From NCBI GenBank assembly GCA_002377855.1, contig DFQQ01000008.1, positions 1-64,000 on the forward strand: a stretch of 64,000 bases of DNA. Reading direction: 5' to 3'. The position numbers and the translations under genes were made by a program. This stretch comes from Acidovorax delafieldii (lineage in GTDB: Bacteria; Pseudomonadota; Gammaproteobacteria; Burkholderiales; Burkholderiaceae_C). Of this stretch, positions 6,603 through 14,879 are shown one piece after another. Position 1 is the stretch's first letter, and each line of letters starts with the position of its first letter. The notes beneath the pieces are model-generated. The model saw nothing but the letters and a program-made list of their open reading frames with translations, searched no databases and had not been told where the DNA came from.

Positions 6603-9488
6603 ATGAACGCGCCTGCCCTGCCCCTGTCTGCGCTTGAGAACGCCGCCGAATTCCTGCCCCGCCACATCGGCATCGACGCAGCGGATGAAGCCCACATGCT
6701 GTCTGTGATTGGCGAGGCCTCGCGCCGCGCACTCATCGACTCCATCGTGCCGCGCTCCATCGCGCGCACGCAGGCCATGGACCTGCCCCCGGCCACCACC
6801 GAGGCGGCAGCGCTGGCCGAACTCAAGGCCATCGCGGGCAAGAACAAGCTGCTCAAGAGCTTTATCGGCCAGGGCTACTACGACACGCACACGCCGGGCG
6901 TCATCCTGCGCAACATTCTGGAGAACCCCGCCTGGTACACCGCCTACACGCCCTACCAGGCTGAAATCTCCCAAGGCCGCATGGAAGCCCTGGTCAACTT
7001 CCAGACCATGGTGTGTGACCTGACGGGCATGCCCATTGCCAATGCGTCCATGCTCGACGAAGCCACGGCGGCCGCCGAGGCGATGACGCTGGCCAAGCGC
7101 TCGGTCAAGAGCAAAAGCAACGTGTTCGTGGTGGCGGGCGATGCGCATCCGCAAACCATTGAAGTGATCCAGACCCGCGCCAAGCCCCTGGGCCTGGAAG
7201 TGCGACTGGCCAACTCGGCCGAAGAATGGAACACCCTGCTGGATGGCGATTACTTCGCCGCGCTGGCCCAATACCCCTCCACCAGCGGCCGCATCGACGA
7301 CCTGCGCGCTGATGTGGAAAAGGCGCACACCAAGCAAGCCGCCTTCATCGTGGCAGCCGACCTGCTGGCCCTGACACTGATCACACCCCCCGGCGAACAA
7401 GGCGCCGACATCGTGGTCGGCACCACCCAGCGCTTTGGCATGCCCATGGGCGCGGGCGGCCCGCACGCCGCCTACATGGCGTGCCGCGACGAATTCAAGC
7501 GCAGCATGCCCGGCCGCCTGGTGGGCGTGAGCGTGGACGTGCATGGCAAGCCCGCTTACCGCCTGGCGCTGCAAACGCGCGAACAGCACATCCGCCGCGA
7601 AAAGGCCACCTCCAACATCTGCACCGCGCAGGTGCTGCCCGCCGTCATCGCCAGCATGTACGCCGTGTACCACGGCCCAGAAGGCCTCAAGCGCATCGCC
7701 CAGCGCGTGGCCAGCTACACCGCCATCCTGGCGCAAGGCCTGAAGCAACTGGGTGCACCCGTGCGTGAGCAAGCCAGCTTCGACACGCTGAGCCTGCACA
7801 CCGGCGCCGCTACCAAATCCATAGCTGCCCGCGCTGTATCTATGGGCGCCAACCTGCGAATTTACTTTGAAGAATACCTGTGCATCTCGCTGGACGAGAC
7901 CACCACACGCGCCGACATCGAACTGCTGTGGAACGTGTTCGCCAAAGAAGGTCAACCACTGCCCACCTTCGACGCCTTTGAAAACGGCGTGGAGTCGCTG
8001 ATCCCCGCCGCACTGCGCCGCACCAGCAGCTACCTCACGCACCCCGTGTTCAACACCCACCACTCCGAAACCGGCATGCTGCGCTACATCCGCGCACTGT
8101 CTGACAAAGACCTGGCGCTGGACCGCAGCATGATCCCGCTGGGCTCGTGCACCATGAAGCTCAACGCCACCAGCGAGATGATCCCCATCACCTGGCCCGA
8201 GTTTGCCAACGTGCACCCCTTCGCACCTGCTGACCAGCAGCAGGGCTACAAGGAACTGGACGAACTGCTGCGCGCCTGGCTGTGCCAGGCCACGGGTTAT
8301 GCCGGCATCAGCCTGCAGCCCAATGCGGGCAGCCAAGGTGAATACGCTGGCCTGCTGGCCATCAAGGGCTTCCACGAATCGCGTGGAGAAGGCCACCGCA
8401 ACATTTGCCTCATCCCCAGCAGCGCCCACGGCACCAACCCCGCCAGCGCGCAGATGGTGGGCATGCAGGTGGTGGTGACCAAGTGCGACGACAACGGCAA
8501 CGTGGACCTGGCCGACCTGAAGGCAAAGTGTGAACAGCACAGTGCCAATTTGGCCGCGATCATGATCACCTACCCCAGCACGCACGGCGTGTTTGAAACC
8601 AGCGTTAAGGAACTGTGCGCCCTGGTGCACAGCCACGGCGGCCGCGTGTATGTGGACGGCGCCAACATGAACGCGCTGGTTGGCGTGGCCGCCCCCGGCG
8701 AGTTCGGCGGCGACGTGAGCCACCTGAACCTGCACAAAACCTTCTGCATCCCCCACGGCGGTGGCGGCCCCGGCGTCGGCCCCGTCTGCGTGGTGGAAGA
8801 CCTGGTTCCCTTCCTGCCCGGTCATGACACCGGTGGCGTGAAGGGCGGCGTGGGTGCCGTCAGCGCCGCGCCCCTGGGCAACGCTGCAGTGCTGCCCATC
8901 AGCTGGATGTACATCCGCATGATGGGCGCCGAAGGTCTGAAGGCCGCGACCGAAACCGCCATCTTGAGCGCCAACTACATCAGCGCCCGCCTCAAGGACC
9001 ACTACCCCACGCTGTACGCCAGCGAAAACGGCCATGTGGCCCACGAGTGCATTCTGGACCTGCGCAGCCTGAAGGACACCAGCGGCGTGATGGCCGAAGA
9101 CGTGGCCAAGCGCCTCATCGACTACGGCTTCCACGCCCCCACGCTGAGCTTCCCTGTGCCCAACACGTTGATGGTGGAGCCCACCGAGAGCGAAACCTTG
9201 TTTGAGCTGGACCGCTTCATCGACGCGATGATCGCCATCCGCGAAGAAATCCGCCAGATCGAAAACGGCCAACTGCCACAGGACAACAACCCGCTCAAGA
9301 ACGCGCCCCACACGGCTGAGAGCCTGCTGGGCACTGAGTGGAACCGCCCCTACACCCGCGAAGCCGCCGCCTACCCCGTGGCCGCCCTGCGCCAGTCCAA
9401 ATACTGGTCGCCCGTGGGCCGGGTGGACAACGTCTACGGCGACCGCAATCTGTTCTGCAGCTGCTTGCCGGTGAGCGAATTGGCGTAA
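6603..9488 (+). CDS. gcvP: Glycine dehydrogenase (decarboxylating), P protein
   Basis: A 961-residue single-chain P protein, the PLP enzyme that decarboxylates glycine onto the lipoyl arm of GcvH. The N-terminal half begins FLPRHIGID and includes SFIGQGYYDTHTPGVI and NPAWYTAYTPYQAEISQGR. The C-terminal half carries the PLP-lysine motif HLNLHKTFCIPHGGGGPG, with the lysine at residue 712. The size equals that of the E. coli enzyme (957). Around residues 403-417 the codon choice (ATA, TCT, GTA) departs from the rest of the gene where a dispersed repeat overlaps the coding sequence. Confidence 0.97.
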   Translation: MNAPALPLSALENAAEFLPRHIGIDAADEAHMLSVIGEASRRALIDSIVPRSIARTQAMDLPPATTEAAALAELKAIAGKNKLLKSFIGQGYYDTHTPGVILRNILENPAWYTAYTPYQAEISQGRMEALVNFQTMVCDLTGMPIANASMLDEATAAAEAMTLAKRSVKSKSNVFVVAGDAHPQTIEVIQTRAKPLGLEVRLANSAEEWNTLLDGDYFAALAQYPSTSGRIDDLRADVEKAHTKQAAFIVAADLLALTLITPPGEQGADIVVGTTQRFGMPMGAGGPHAAYMACRDEFKRSMPGRLVGVSVDVHGKPAYRLALQTREQHIRREKATSNICTAQVLPAVIASMYAVYHGPEGLKRIAQRVASYTAILAQGLKQLGAPVREQASFDTLSLHTGAATKSIAARAVSMGANLRIYFEEYLCISLDETTTRADIELLWNVFAKEGQPLPTFDAFENGVESLIPAALRRTSSYLTHPVFNTHHSETGMLRYIRALSDKDLALDRSMIPLGSCTMKLNATSEMIPITWPEFANVHPFAPADQQQGYKELDELLRAWLCQATGYAGISLQPNAGSQGEYAGLLAIKGFHESRGEGHRNICLIPSSAHGTNPASAQMVGMQVVVTKCDDNGNVDLADLKAKCEQHSANLAAIMITYPSTHGVFETSVKELCALVHSHGGRVYVDGANMNALVGVAAPGEFGGDVSHLNLHKTFCIPHGGGGPGVGPVCVVEDLVPFLPGHDTGGVKGGVGAVSAAPLGNAAVLPISWMYIRMMGAEGLKAATETAILSANYISARLKDHYPTLYASENGHVAHECILDLRSLKDTSGVMAEDVAKRLIDYGFHAPTLSFPVPNTLMVEPTESETLFELDRFIDAMIAIREEIRQIENGQLPQDNNPLKNAPHTAESLLGTEWNRPYTREAAAYPVAALRQSKYWSPVGRVDNVYGDRNLFCSCLPVSELA
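7811..7850 (+). repeat. Dispersed hairpin repeat, copy C, inside gcvP
   Basis: AAATCCATAGCTGCCCGCGCT followed by a weaker right half lies within the gcvP coding sequence and is read as KSIAARA. The left half matches intergenic copies closely. ATA, GTA and TCT codons here are unlike the neighbouring GC-rich codons. Confidence 0.55.
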
Positions 9489-9537
9489 CGCACGCAGAGC
9501 AATATAGTGCCGTCTCGGACGGCTCAACTGCTAGTAA

Positions 9538-9563
9538 CAAAGGCCCGGGCGACCGGGCCTTTT
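9538..9563 (+). terminator. Terminator of the gcv operon
   Basis: AAAGGCCCGG-GCGA-CCGGGCCTTTT, a seven-pair GC stem plus A/T flanks, 50 bases after the gcvP stop. Confidence 0.9.
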
Positions 9564-9637
9564 GCATTTGAGCCTCAATTTCGTTGGCTGTCGCCACGCT
9601 TCGCAGGCAGCATAAAAACATTTGGTAACATGCCGTC

Positions 9638-9657
9638 AACATTGTTGACTCAATGTT
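9638..9657 (+). promoter_or_regulatory. Inverted repeat upstream of the TM2 protein gene
   Basis: AACATTG-TTGACT-CAATGTT: seven-base perfect arms, the centre reading TTGACT like a -35 element. No good -10 is seen at the expected distance. It marks the start of the AT-richer segment. The remainder of 9564-9771 shows no gene. Confidence 0.35.
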
Positions 9658-9771
9658 TCCGACGCAGCTCAGCTGGCATTTTTGAAAAGTCTCCACAAAC
9701 CGATCCTCTCGGGTGCGCGACTCGAGCCGACGGTAGTTTTAAAAGAGGGAGTATTTCTGAATCAAACTGTA

Positions 9772-10113
9772 ATGAAGAACGTAAATGAGAAATTCTGCTC
9801 AGACTGCGGTGCGGTTATAAAAATCAAAGCGGAACTTTGTCCCAAGTGTGGTGTTCGCCAAATGGCAGTGTCAAGTAGCATTGATCTTGCCGCTGCAGCT
9901 CCCAACGGCAAAAGTAAGCTCGCAGCCGCGCTGTTTGCTCTGTTTCTTGGCGGGATTGGAATACATAAGTTCTATCTCGGGCAAGTGGGCTGGGAAATCG
10001 CGTATCTAATCTTCTACTGGACATTTATTCCAGCAATAGCCGCATTCATCGAAGCCATTCCCCTATTAGTAATACGCAACGAAAAATTCAATCAAAAATT
10101 CGGACAAACCTAA
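9772..10113 (+). CDS. TM2 domain protein with N-terminal zinc ribbon
   Basis: A 113-residue protein (from ATG 9772). Two CxxC pairs (FCSDCG at residues 8-13 and LCPKCG at 22-27) form a zinc-ribbon. After a short linker comes a TM2 domain: KLAAALFALFLGGIGIHKFYLGQ then a second hydrophobic stretch ending AIAAFIEAIPLLV. TM2 proteins are small inner-membrane proteins of unknown function. Shine-Dalgarno support for ATG 9772 is poor; GAGGGA at 9745-9750 would fit an in-frame CTG at 9757, so the true start is uncertain. The gene is visibly AT-richer than its neighbours, suggesting transfer together with the following lipoprotein. Confidence 0.85.
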   Translation: MKNVNEKFCSDCGAVIKIKAELCPKCGVRQMAVSSSIDLAAAAPNGKSKLAAALFALFLGGIGIHKFYLGQVGWEIAYLIFYWTFIPAIAAFIEAIPLLVIRNEKFNQKFGQT

Positions 10114-10195
10114 GTATTCGTTGCAGCTGATTGCCTACGGCTGCGACTGAATTCCAATTTAGATTTTACGTTACATCCGCACAAAGATAAATCCA

Positions 10196-11461
10196 ATGTC
10201 GCTTTCGTTGAAATTCCAAACAATGCAATTTATTAGTGCATGGGCTGTCGTGATATTAGCTGGATGCGCGGGATCACCAACAACTCAGATCTCAGCACCA
10301 ACTCAGATCTCACCATCTGCTCTGGTTTTGCCAGACTCAATAATTGCCGCAAACAAGGGTAGCGTTGAAGGCCTCTACAAATCTTGGATCACACCATTTA
10401 ACACTAACGAGAAGCGATATATTCCGCACGCCAACAGAGGGCAACTTTCTGCTACTGAGGTTGCCGTAAGAGACGGATTCGACCGCTTCTGCTCAACTAG
10501 TGGGGGAGCTTTTATACACAAAACCGAAAAATACGGGGATAAATATAGCTGCTCGACGGCGAATGGTGTATTCATCGGTGAATTCACCACCGAAAGAATC
10601 AAAGGAAACCTTTTACAGGTTAGTTTTGATTCCCCAGAGCGTGTCGAACGTCGCGAGGTACGGCTAAAAGCATACGAAGCACGTAAAATGCAAAATGGCC
10701 CAACTGGTGTAATTGTGACAGATGAAGGTCGATTCAAATTTCTTCGTATTGGCAACCTAAAAGAAAGACATGTTTTAGAAGTTAGATTAGGCTATGAAAC
10801 CAATGAATACGTGCCCATAGAGGAAATCGCAAAAATAGAGTTCCCCAAGAAGTGTTGCGATTTTGACGTTACACTAAGAGATAGTCGAACAAAATCTGTC
10901 AACCAAGTTCACTTAACACAAAACACAAGCCCCAACTCCATTTCTTCGTATGGAGGTGGGTTATTTGGGCTTCCAGTTGTTCTGATAGACCCAGAAAGTA
11001 GGCAGCCCTATACGCGTATTTTTTCAAACATTAGGGGCATTCAAGAAATACTATTTGATGACCCATCAATATGGAAATCCAAACCTGCAGATGCGATTTC
11101 AACAAAAATCGATATATCATCACCAGATCGAATAGCCAAATACACTGAAAAATTGCGCACTGAGGCCAATCAACTTTATCTAAATGCGACCAATAAAAGC
11201 TGGATAAAACTACTCCCCAATGGAAAACTCACGCCTCAGTTGTTAGATCATCTTAAATATGAATTGGGAAGCATTTCCCGTGACCCAGAGTGCGGTGGAG
11301 ACGCCGTTCTTGGCGTAAAAAGCTTAGAAGCGCCCTTGCGGTGCCGCGTAGCAGCCCGGGAGTTGAAATTGGTTATCGAAGGCGGTTATTCGTTAGTTAC
11401 CGATGTCACACCTCTATCTTCAATCATCGTTCTTAACAAGATTAAGAAAGACTTGCTTTAA
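10196..11461 (+). CDS. Hypothetical lipoprotein
   Basis: A 421-residue protein with a lipoprotein signal: a hydrophobic stretch ending VVILAGC, with the lipidated cysteine at residue 24, followed by a Ser/Thr/Pro/Gln-rich linker containing an 18-base tandem duplication (TQISAP twice, bases 10281-10312). The mature part has a cysteine-containing region (FCSTSGG, SCSTANG, KKCCDF) but no domain I recognise. A second start, ATG 10223, would give a more typical signal peptide (MQFISAWAVVILAGC). Codon use is AT-rich, like the TM2 gene 83 bp upstream and unlike the rest of the window. Function unknown. Confidence 0.75.
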   Translation: MSLSLKFQTMQFISAWAVVILAGCAGSPTTQISAPTQISPSALVLPDSIIAANKGSVEGLYKSWITPFNTNEKRYIPHANRGQLSATEVAVRDGFDRFCSTSGGAFIHKTEKYGDKYSCSTANGVFIGEFTTERIKGNLLQVSFDSPERVERREVRLKAYEARKMQNGPTGVIVTDEGRFKFLRIGNLKERHVLEVRLGYETNEYVPIEEIAKIEFPKKCCDFDVTLRDSRTKSVNQVHLTQNTSPNSISSYGGGLFGLPVVLIDPESRQPYTRIFSNIRGIQEILFDDPSIWKSKPADAISTKIDISSPDRIAKYTEKLRTEANQLYLNATNKSWIKLLPNGKLTPQLLDHLKYELGSISRDPECGGDAVLGVKSLEAPLRCRVAARELKLVIEGGYSLVTDVTPLSSIIVLNKIKKDLL

Positions 11462-11766
11462 TCATTCAAAAAAAATTAATCACGATAAATTTTCCTCATA
11501 ACAAAGAACATCATCATTAAAAAATGATTGAACCATAAAAAATACACTGATCAGCTTCTCAGTCTAGCGATAAATCGTTCTTAGCCATCATAGCATCCAC
11601 ATTTGGCTTACCCCTTCGCAAAAAATATTATTCTGCCGCCATTATTATCTTATTTGCATTATTTGCAGCCTGGCTATATATTTTCACGAGAACTTGAAGA
11701 TATGGCCTTCTATTCCAGAAAAACACGTATAGTGATAAACCTAAAAATCGCGTCAACACGGAGAGG

Positions 11767-11799
11767 AAAAAGCGGCGCGGCTGAACCGCGCCGCTTTTT
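11767..11799 (+). terminator. Strong terminator at the end of the AT-rich segment
   Basis: AAAAAGCGGCGCGG-CTGAA-CCGCGCCGCTTTTT: a 14-pair perfect stem with A-run and T-run, able to act in both directions. It lies 305 bp after the lipoprotein stop. Confidence 0.85.
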
Positions 11800-11951
11800 C
11801 CTGCCAGTTACGCGAAACGTTAGTTCCTTCACACTCCGTTTCATGCAGGCCGCCATTAACTCCAGCGCTTCGCCCTTCCCCAAGGTTTTTCCCTTTGGTT
11901 TTTTGGCGCTCTGCTGGGCTTTGCCTGCGTTCACTTTGTCAGCCTCAAGCC

Positions 11952-11999
11952 TTTTTGGTCTCCAGCGCTTGTGCAGCAAGCGCCTGCAGCTATCATTTT
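11952..11999 (-). repeat. Dispersed hairpin repeat, copy E
   Basis: Read on the minus strand: AAAATGATAGCTGCAGGCGCTTG...CAAGCGCTGGAGACC. Both arms (GGCGCTTG / CAAGCGCTG) are intact, giving one of the clearest hairpins of the family. Confidence 0.8.
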
Positions 12000-12137
12000 G
12001 AAAGCATCGCACCGCCTTAGCAACCTCGGCCGTACACCCTTGCAGGCGGTGTAGCGCCCCAATCCGCATCGCCTTGCCTCCCTGTCGCCACCCCCAAGGC
12101 CCTACCATCGGCCTTTGTTTTTTTTGGAGCTTTCTTC

Positions 12138-12539
12138 ATGCGCGTTCTTTTTGCCCTGCTCACTTCGCTGGCCATCGCCCCCGCCGCCATGGCACAAGCC
12201 AAACCTGTCACCACCGCCAGTGGCCTGGTCTATGAATCGATCAAGGACGGCGCGGGCGAGTCGCCCAAGGCCACTGACACCGTGAAGGTGCACTACAAGG
12301 GCATGTTCCTGGATGGCAAGGAGTTCGACAGCTCTTACAAGCGCGGCGAGCCCACCGAATTTCCGCTGAACCGCGTCATTCCTTGCTGGACGGAAGGTGT
12401 GCAGCGCATGAAGCCAGGCGGCAAGGCCAAGCTGACCTGCCCTGCCAGCATTGCCTATGGCGAGCGAGGTGCGGGTGGGGTGATTCCGCCCAACACCACG
12501 TTGAACTTCGAGGTCGAGCTGATTTCTGTGAAGCGCTGA
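12138..12539 (+). CDS. FKBP-type peptidyl-prolyl cis-trans isomerase, exported
   Basis: A 133-residue protein with a short signal peptide (MRVLFALLTSLAIAPAAMAQA) and a single FKBP domain: VKVHYKGMFLDGKEFDSSYKRGEPTEFPLNRVIPCWTEGVQ and the end GGVIPPNTTLNFEVELISV. It should catalyse proline isomerisation in the periplasm. The start has TTTTGGAG nine bases upstream. It ends eight bases before the MerR-family gene, so the two may share a transcript. Confidence 0.93.
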   Translation: MRVLFALLTSLAIAPAAMAQAKPVTTASGLVYESIKDGAGESPKATDTVKVHYKGMFLDGKEFDSSYKRGEPTEFPLNRVIPCWTEGVQRMKPGGKAKLTCPASIAYGERGAGGVIPPNTTLNFEVELISVKR

Positions 12540-12547
12540 GTGCGGTG

Positions 12548-13570
12548 ATGCTGAAGGTGGGCGAGCTGGCGCAGCGCTCGGGCCTGACGGTTCGTACGCT
12601 GCACCACTACGATGCCATTGGCCTGCTCACGCCGTCGGGGCGGTCAGAGTCGGGCTACCGCCTTTACAGCCCTGCAGATGTGCAGCGGCTGCATGGCATT
12701 CAGGCGCTGCGGCACATGGGCTTGCCGCTGGCCCACATTGGTGAGCTGCTGCGGGACGTAGGCTTGGACCCCAAGCGCGTGCTGGCACAGCAGCTGCATG
12801 CGCTGGATGTGCAGATCCAGCAGGCCACCGAGCTGCGGGGCCGTCTGGCCCTGATGCACGATGGCCTGGTGGCTGGCGCCCAGCCCGACATGGGCAATTG
12901 GCTGGAAACGCTGGCGCTGATGTCCACCTACGGCAAGTATTTCAGTACCGCCGAGCTCAAGCGCATTTTTGAGCGCTGGCCCCTGGTGGCGCATGAATGG
13001 ATCGCGCTGACGGAGCAGGTGCATGCAGCGATGCAGCGCGGATTGCCGCCGGATGCCGACGAGGTGCAGCGCCTGGCCAACCGCTGGATGGTGCTGATGC
13101 TGGAGTGGATGGAGGGCGACATGGACCTGATGGACCGCTGGGGCCACATGTACCGCCACGAGCCTTCGGCGCACAGCCTCAACCACGCCCCCAGCGGCGC
13201 CATGATCGAGTTCATGGAGTGCGCCATCGCGCTGCGCCTGGAGGTGCTGGGGCGCTACTTCACGCGCGAGGAACTGAGCCAGTTGGGCTTTGTGACCGCC
13301 CGCCAGTGGCAGGCGCTGGAGAACGAGGTGCAGGGGCTGCTTGCAGGTCAGGCAGCAACCCGCAGCCCCGAAGCGATGCAAGCACTGCGCCACTGGGCGC
13401 GGCTGATGGACCAGCTCTGCCGGGGTAACGCTACGTTGCAGGTCAAATTGCTGGCAGCCCATGCGGCAGAGCCCCTGCTGCACGCAGGTGGCTGGCTGAG
13501 CCCAGCCGTGCGCGAATTCATCGGCGCGGCGGCAGCCCATGCGCAAGAAGGGCGGGTCACGCACGCTTGA
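12548..13570 (+). CDS. MerR family transcriptional regulator with TipAS-like C-terminal domain
   Basis: A 340-residue regulator. The N-terminal winged helix is a clear MerR domain (LKVGELAQRSGLTVRTLHHYDAIGLLTPSGRSESGYRLYSPADVQRL), followed by the coiled dimerisation helix. The long C-terminal part contains two weak TipAS/antibiotic-recognition-like repeats, each with YFSxxEL or YFTREEL and a conserved tryptophan-rich stretch. It starts eight bases after the FKBP stop with little Shine-Dalgarno signal, so coupling is likely. A MerR-type promoter overlaps its stop codon and faces the acyltransferase gene, which is therefore its most probable target. The inducer is unknown. Confidence 0.9.
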   Translation: MLKVGELAQRSGLTVRTLHHYDAIGLLTPSGRSESGYRLYSPADVQRLHGIQALRHMGLPLAHIGELLRDVGLDPKRVLAQQLHALDVQIQQATELRGRLALMHDGLVAGAQPDMGNWLETLALMSTYGKYFSTAELKRIFERWPLVAHEWIALTEQVHAAMQRGLPPDADEVQRLANRWMVLMLEWMEGDMDLMDRWGHMYRHEPSAHSLNHAPSGAMIEFMECAIALRLEVLGRYFTREELSQLGFVTARQWQALENEVQGLLAGQAATRSPEAMQALRHWARLMDQLCRGNATLQVKLLAAHAAEPLLHAGGWLSPAVREFIGAAAAHAQEGRVTHA

Positions 13571-13597
13571 CCCTCACGCAACGTGAGGCTCTACAGT
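13567..13597 (+). promoter_or_regulatory. MerR-type promoter with 19-bp spacer in front of the acyltransferase gene
   Basis: TTGACC (13567-13572) and TACAGT (13592-13597) are separated by 19 bp, the over-long spacing typical of MerR-activated promoters. The spacer is centred on a perfect dyad CCTCACG-CAA-CGTGAGG (13572-13588). The -35 overlaps the TGA stop of the merR-like gene. The expected start point (~13604) coincides with the ATG of the next gene. Confidence 0.8.
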
Positions 13598-13603
13598 CGG
13601 CCC

Positions 13604-14797
13604 ATGTCTTCCGTTCTGACCCATTCCCCCGATCGCTCCGATCGCTCCGAACGGCTGCACGCCCTGGACAACCTGCGCGCCGCCATGATGTGGCTGGGCA
13701 TCGTCCTGCATGTGGCCGTGATTTACATCGCAGGCCCTTCACCCTTGCCTTGGCGCGACAACCAAACCACACCCTCGGCCGACTTGCTGATGGCGTTCAT
13801 CCACGCGTTTCGCATGCCGGTGTTTTTCATCCTGGCGGGCTTTTTTGTGGCGCTGTTGATGGAGCGGCGCGGTGCACGCGCCATGGCGCACAACCGGCTG
13901 CGGCGGCTGGGGCTGCCATTCCTGGTGTTTTGGCCACCCATCTTTGCCCTGTGTGGGGTGCTGGCCTTGGCATTCATGCACCGCATGGCCCGTGGAACGT
14001 GGGGACTGGACCCTGCCCTGATGCAGGCCGCGCCCAGCGCACCCAGAGGTCTGTCCACCATGCACCTGTGGTTCTTGTGGATGCTGCTGTGGCTCAGTCT
14101 GGGCACAGCGCTGGCGCATACCGCGCTGGCGCGCTTCGTCCCCCATGCCTCAGTTTGGCTGGGTCGTGGGCTGGCCCAGCTGGGCCGCACGCCCTGGGGC
14201 ATTGCACTGCTCACGCTGCCGCTGGCGGGCATTGGCATGTTGTACCCGGAAGGGTTGCTGCAACCGAATGGATCGTTTCTGCCGCCCTGGACGGAATGGG
14301 TACACAACGGCCTGTTCTACAGCTTTGGCCTCGCTTTGTATGGGCAGCGCGACACGCTGCTTGCGCACTGCGTGCGGCGCTGGCCGTGGTATGCCGCCGC
14401 GGGGCTGGTGCTGTTCTTCGCCACGGGCGCCCTGTTCGGTGCGCAGCCCCGAGATGCCGTGGGCTTGCCACCCGCGCTGCGCCTGGGCGTAGCGCTCAGC
14501 TACAACGCGACGTCCTGGTGCTGGAGCCTGGCACTCATTGGCGGCTTTCTGGCCCACGTACCCCGGCCTAGCGCTTGGCTCAGCTACCTGGCCGACAGCT
14601 CCTATTGGGTGTATTTGGTGCACATGCCGCTGACCATTGGCCTGGGTGCGCTGATGTTCGGGCTGGACTGGCCTGCCGGGGTAAAGATCGTGCTGAATAT
14701 TGCCGCCACCTCTGCCGTGAGCTTGGTCAGCTACCAGCTTGTGGTGCGCTATACCGCCGTGGGTGTGTTGCTCAACGGTCGGCGTCACCCCAGGTAA
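13604..14797 (+). CDS. Acyltransferase family 3 membrane protein (MdoC/OpgC-like)
   Basis: A 397-residue inner-membrane protein with about ten hydrophobic segments. It carries acyltransferase-3 hallmarks: RLHALDNLRAAMMWLGIVLHVAV (with the catalytic-type histidine), FRMPVFFILAGFFVALLMERRG, the RLRRLGLPF motif, and STMHLWFLWMLLW. Family members move acyl groups onto sugars or glycans at the membrane. ATG 13604 has no Shine-Dalgarno sequence but sits at the predicted transcription start of the MerR-type promoter, so a leaderless mRNA is likely. The acceptor substrate is not known. Confidence 0.88.
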   Translation: MSSVLTHSPDRSDRSERLHALDNLRAAMMWLGIVLHVAVIYIAGPSPLPWRDNQTTPSADLLMAFIHAFRMPVFFILAGFFVALLMERRGARAMAHNRLRRLGLPFLVFWPPIFALCGVLALAFMHRMARGTWGLDPALMQAAPSAPRGLSTMHLWFLWMLLWLSLGTALAHTALARFVPHASVWLGRGLAQLGRTPWGIALLTLPLAGIGMLYPEGLLQPNGSFLPPWTEWVHNGLFYSFGLALYGQRDTLLAHCVRRWPWYAAAGLVLFFATGALFGAQPRDAVGLPPALRLGVALSYNATSWCWSLALIGGFLAHVPRPSAWLSYLADSSYWVYLVHMPLTIGLGALMFGLDWPAGVKIVLNIAATSAVSLVSYQLVVRYTAVGVLLNGRRHPR

Positions 14798-14822
14798 TGG
14801 TGGACGGCACGGCGCAGTCCAC

Positions 14823-14852
14823 AAAAAAGCCGCCTGCGTTTGCACAGGCGGC
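14823..14852 (-). terminator. Terminator of the nitroreductase gene
   Basis: GCCGCCTG / CAGGCGGC stem with a T-run on the minus strand (AAAAAA at 14823-14828 as written). It lies between the convergent acyltransferase and nitroreductase genes. Confidence 0.75.
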
Positions 14853-14879
14853 CATCGCATCATTGGATAAGACGGGTCG

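Larger units (their letters stand above)
11462..12137. other. Long intergenic region, AT-rich then GC-rich
   Basis: AT-rich DNA up to ~11765 with no convincing gene, then a strong hairpin terminator (11767-11799) and a dispersed repeat (11952-11999). An open frame at 11603-12001 covers all three and is not believed. The composition switches near the terminator, probably the right edge of the inserted segment. Confidence 0.6.

Noticed and set aside
6528..9527. A 999-codon open frame opposite gcvP
   Set aside because: It is the antisense image of a strongly supported gene; His/Val/Gly-rich nonsense composition and no family features. Such frames are common in GC-rich DNA.
11603..12001. Open frame between the lipoprotein and FKBP genes
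   Set aside because: It runs through a strong terminator and a dispersed repeat and crosses a composition boundary, so it cannot be a normal gene.
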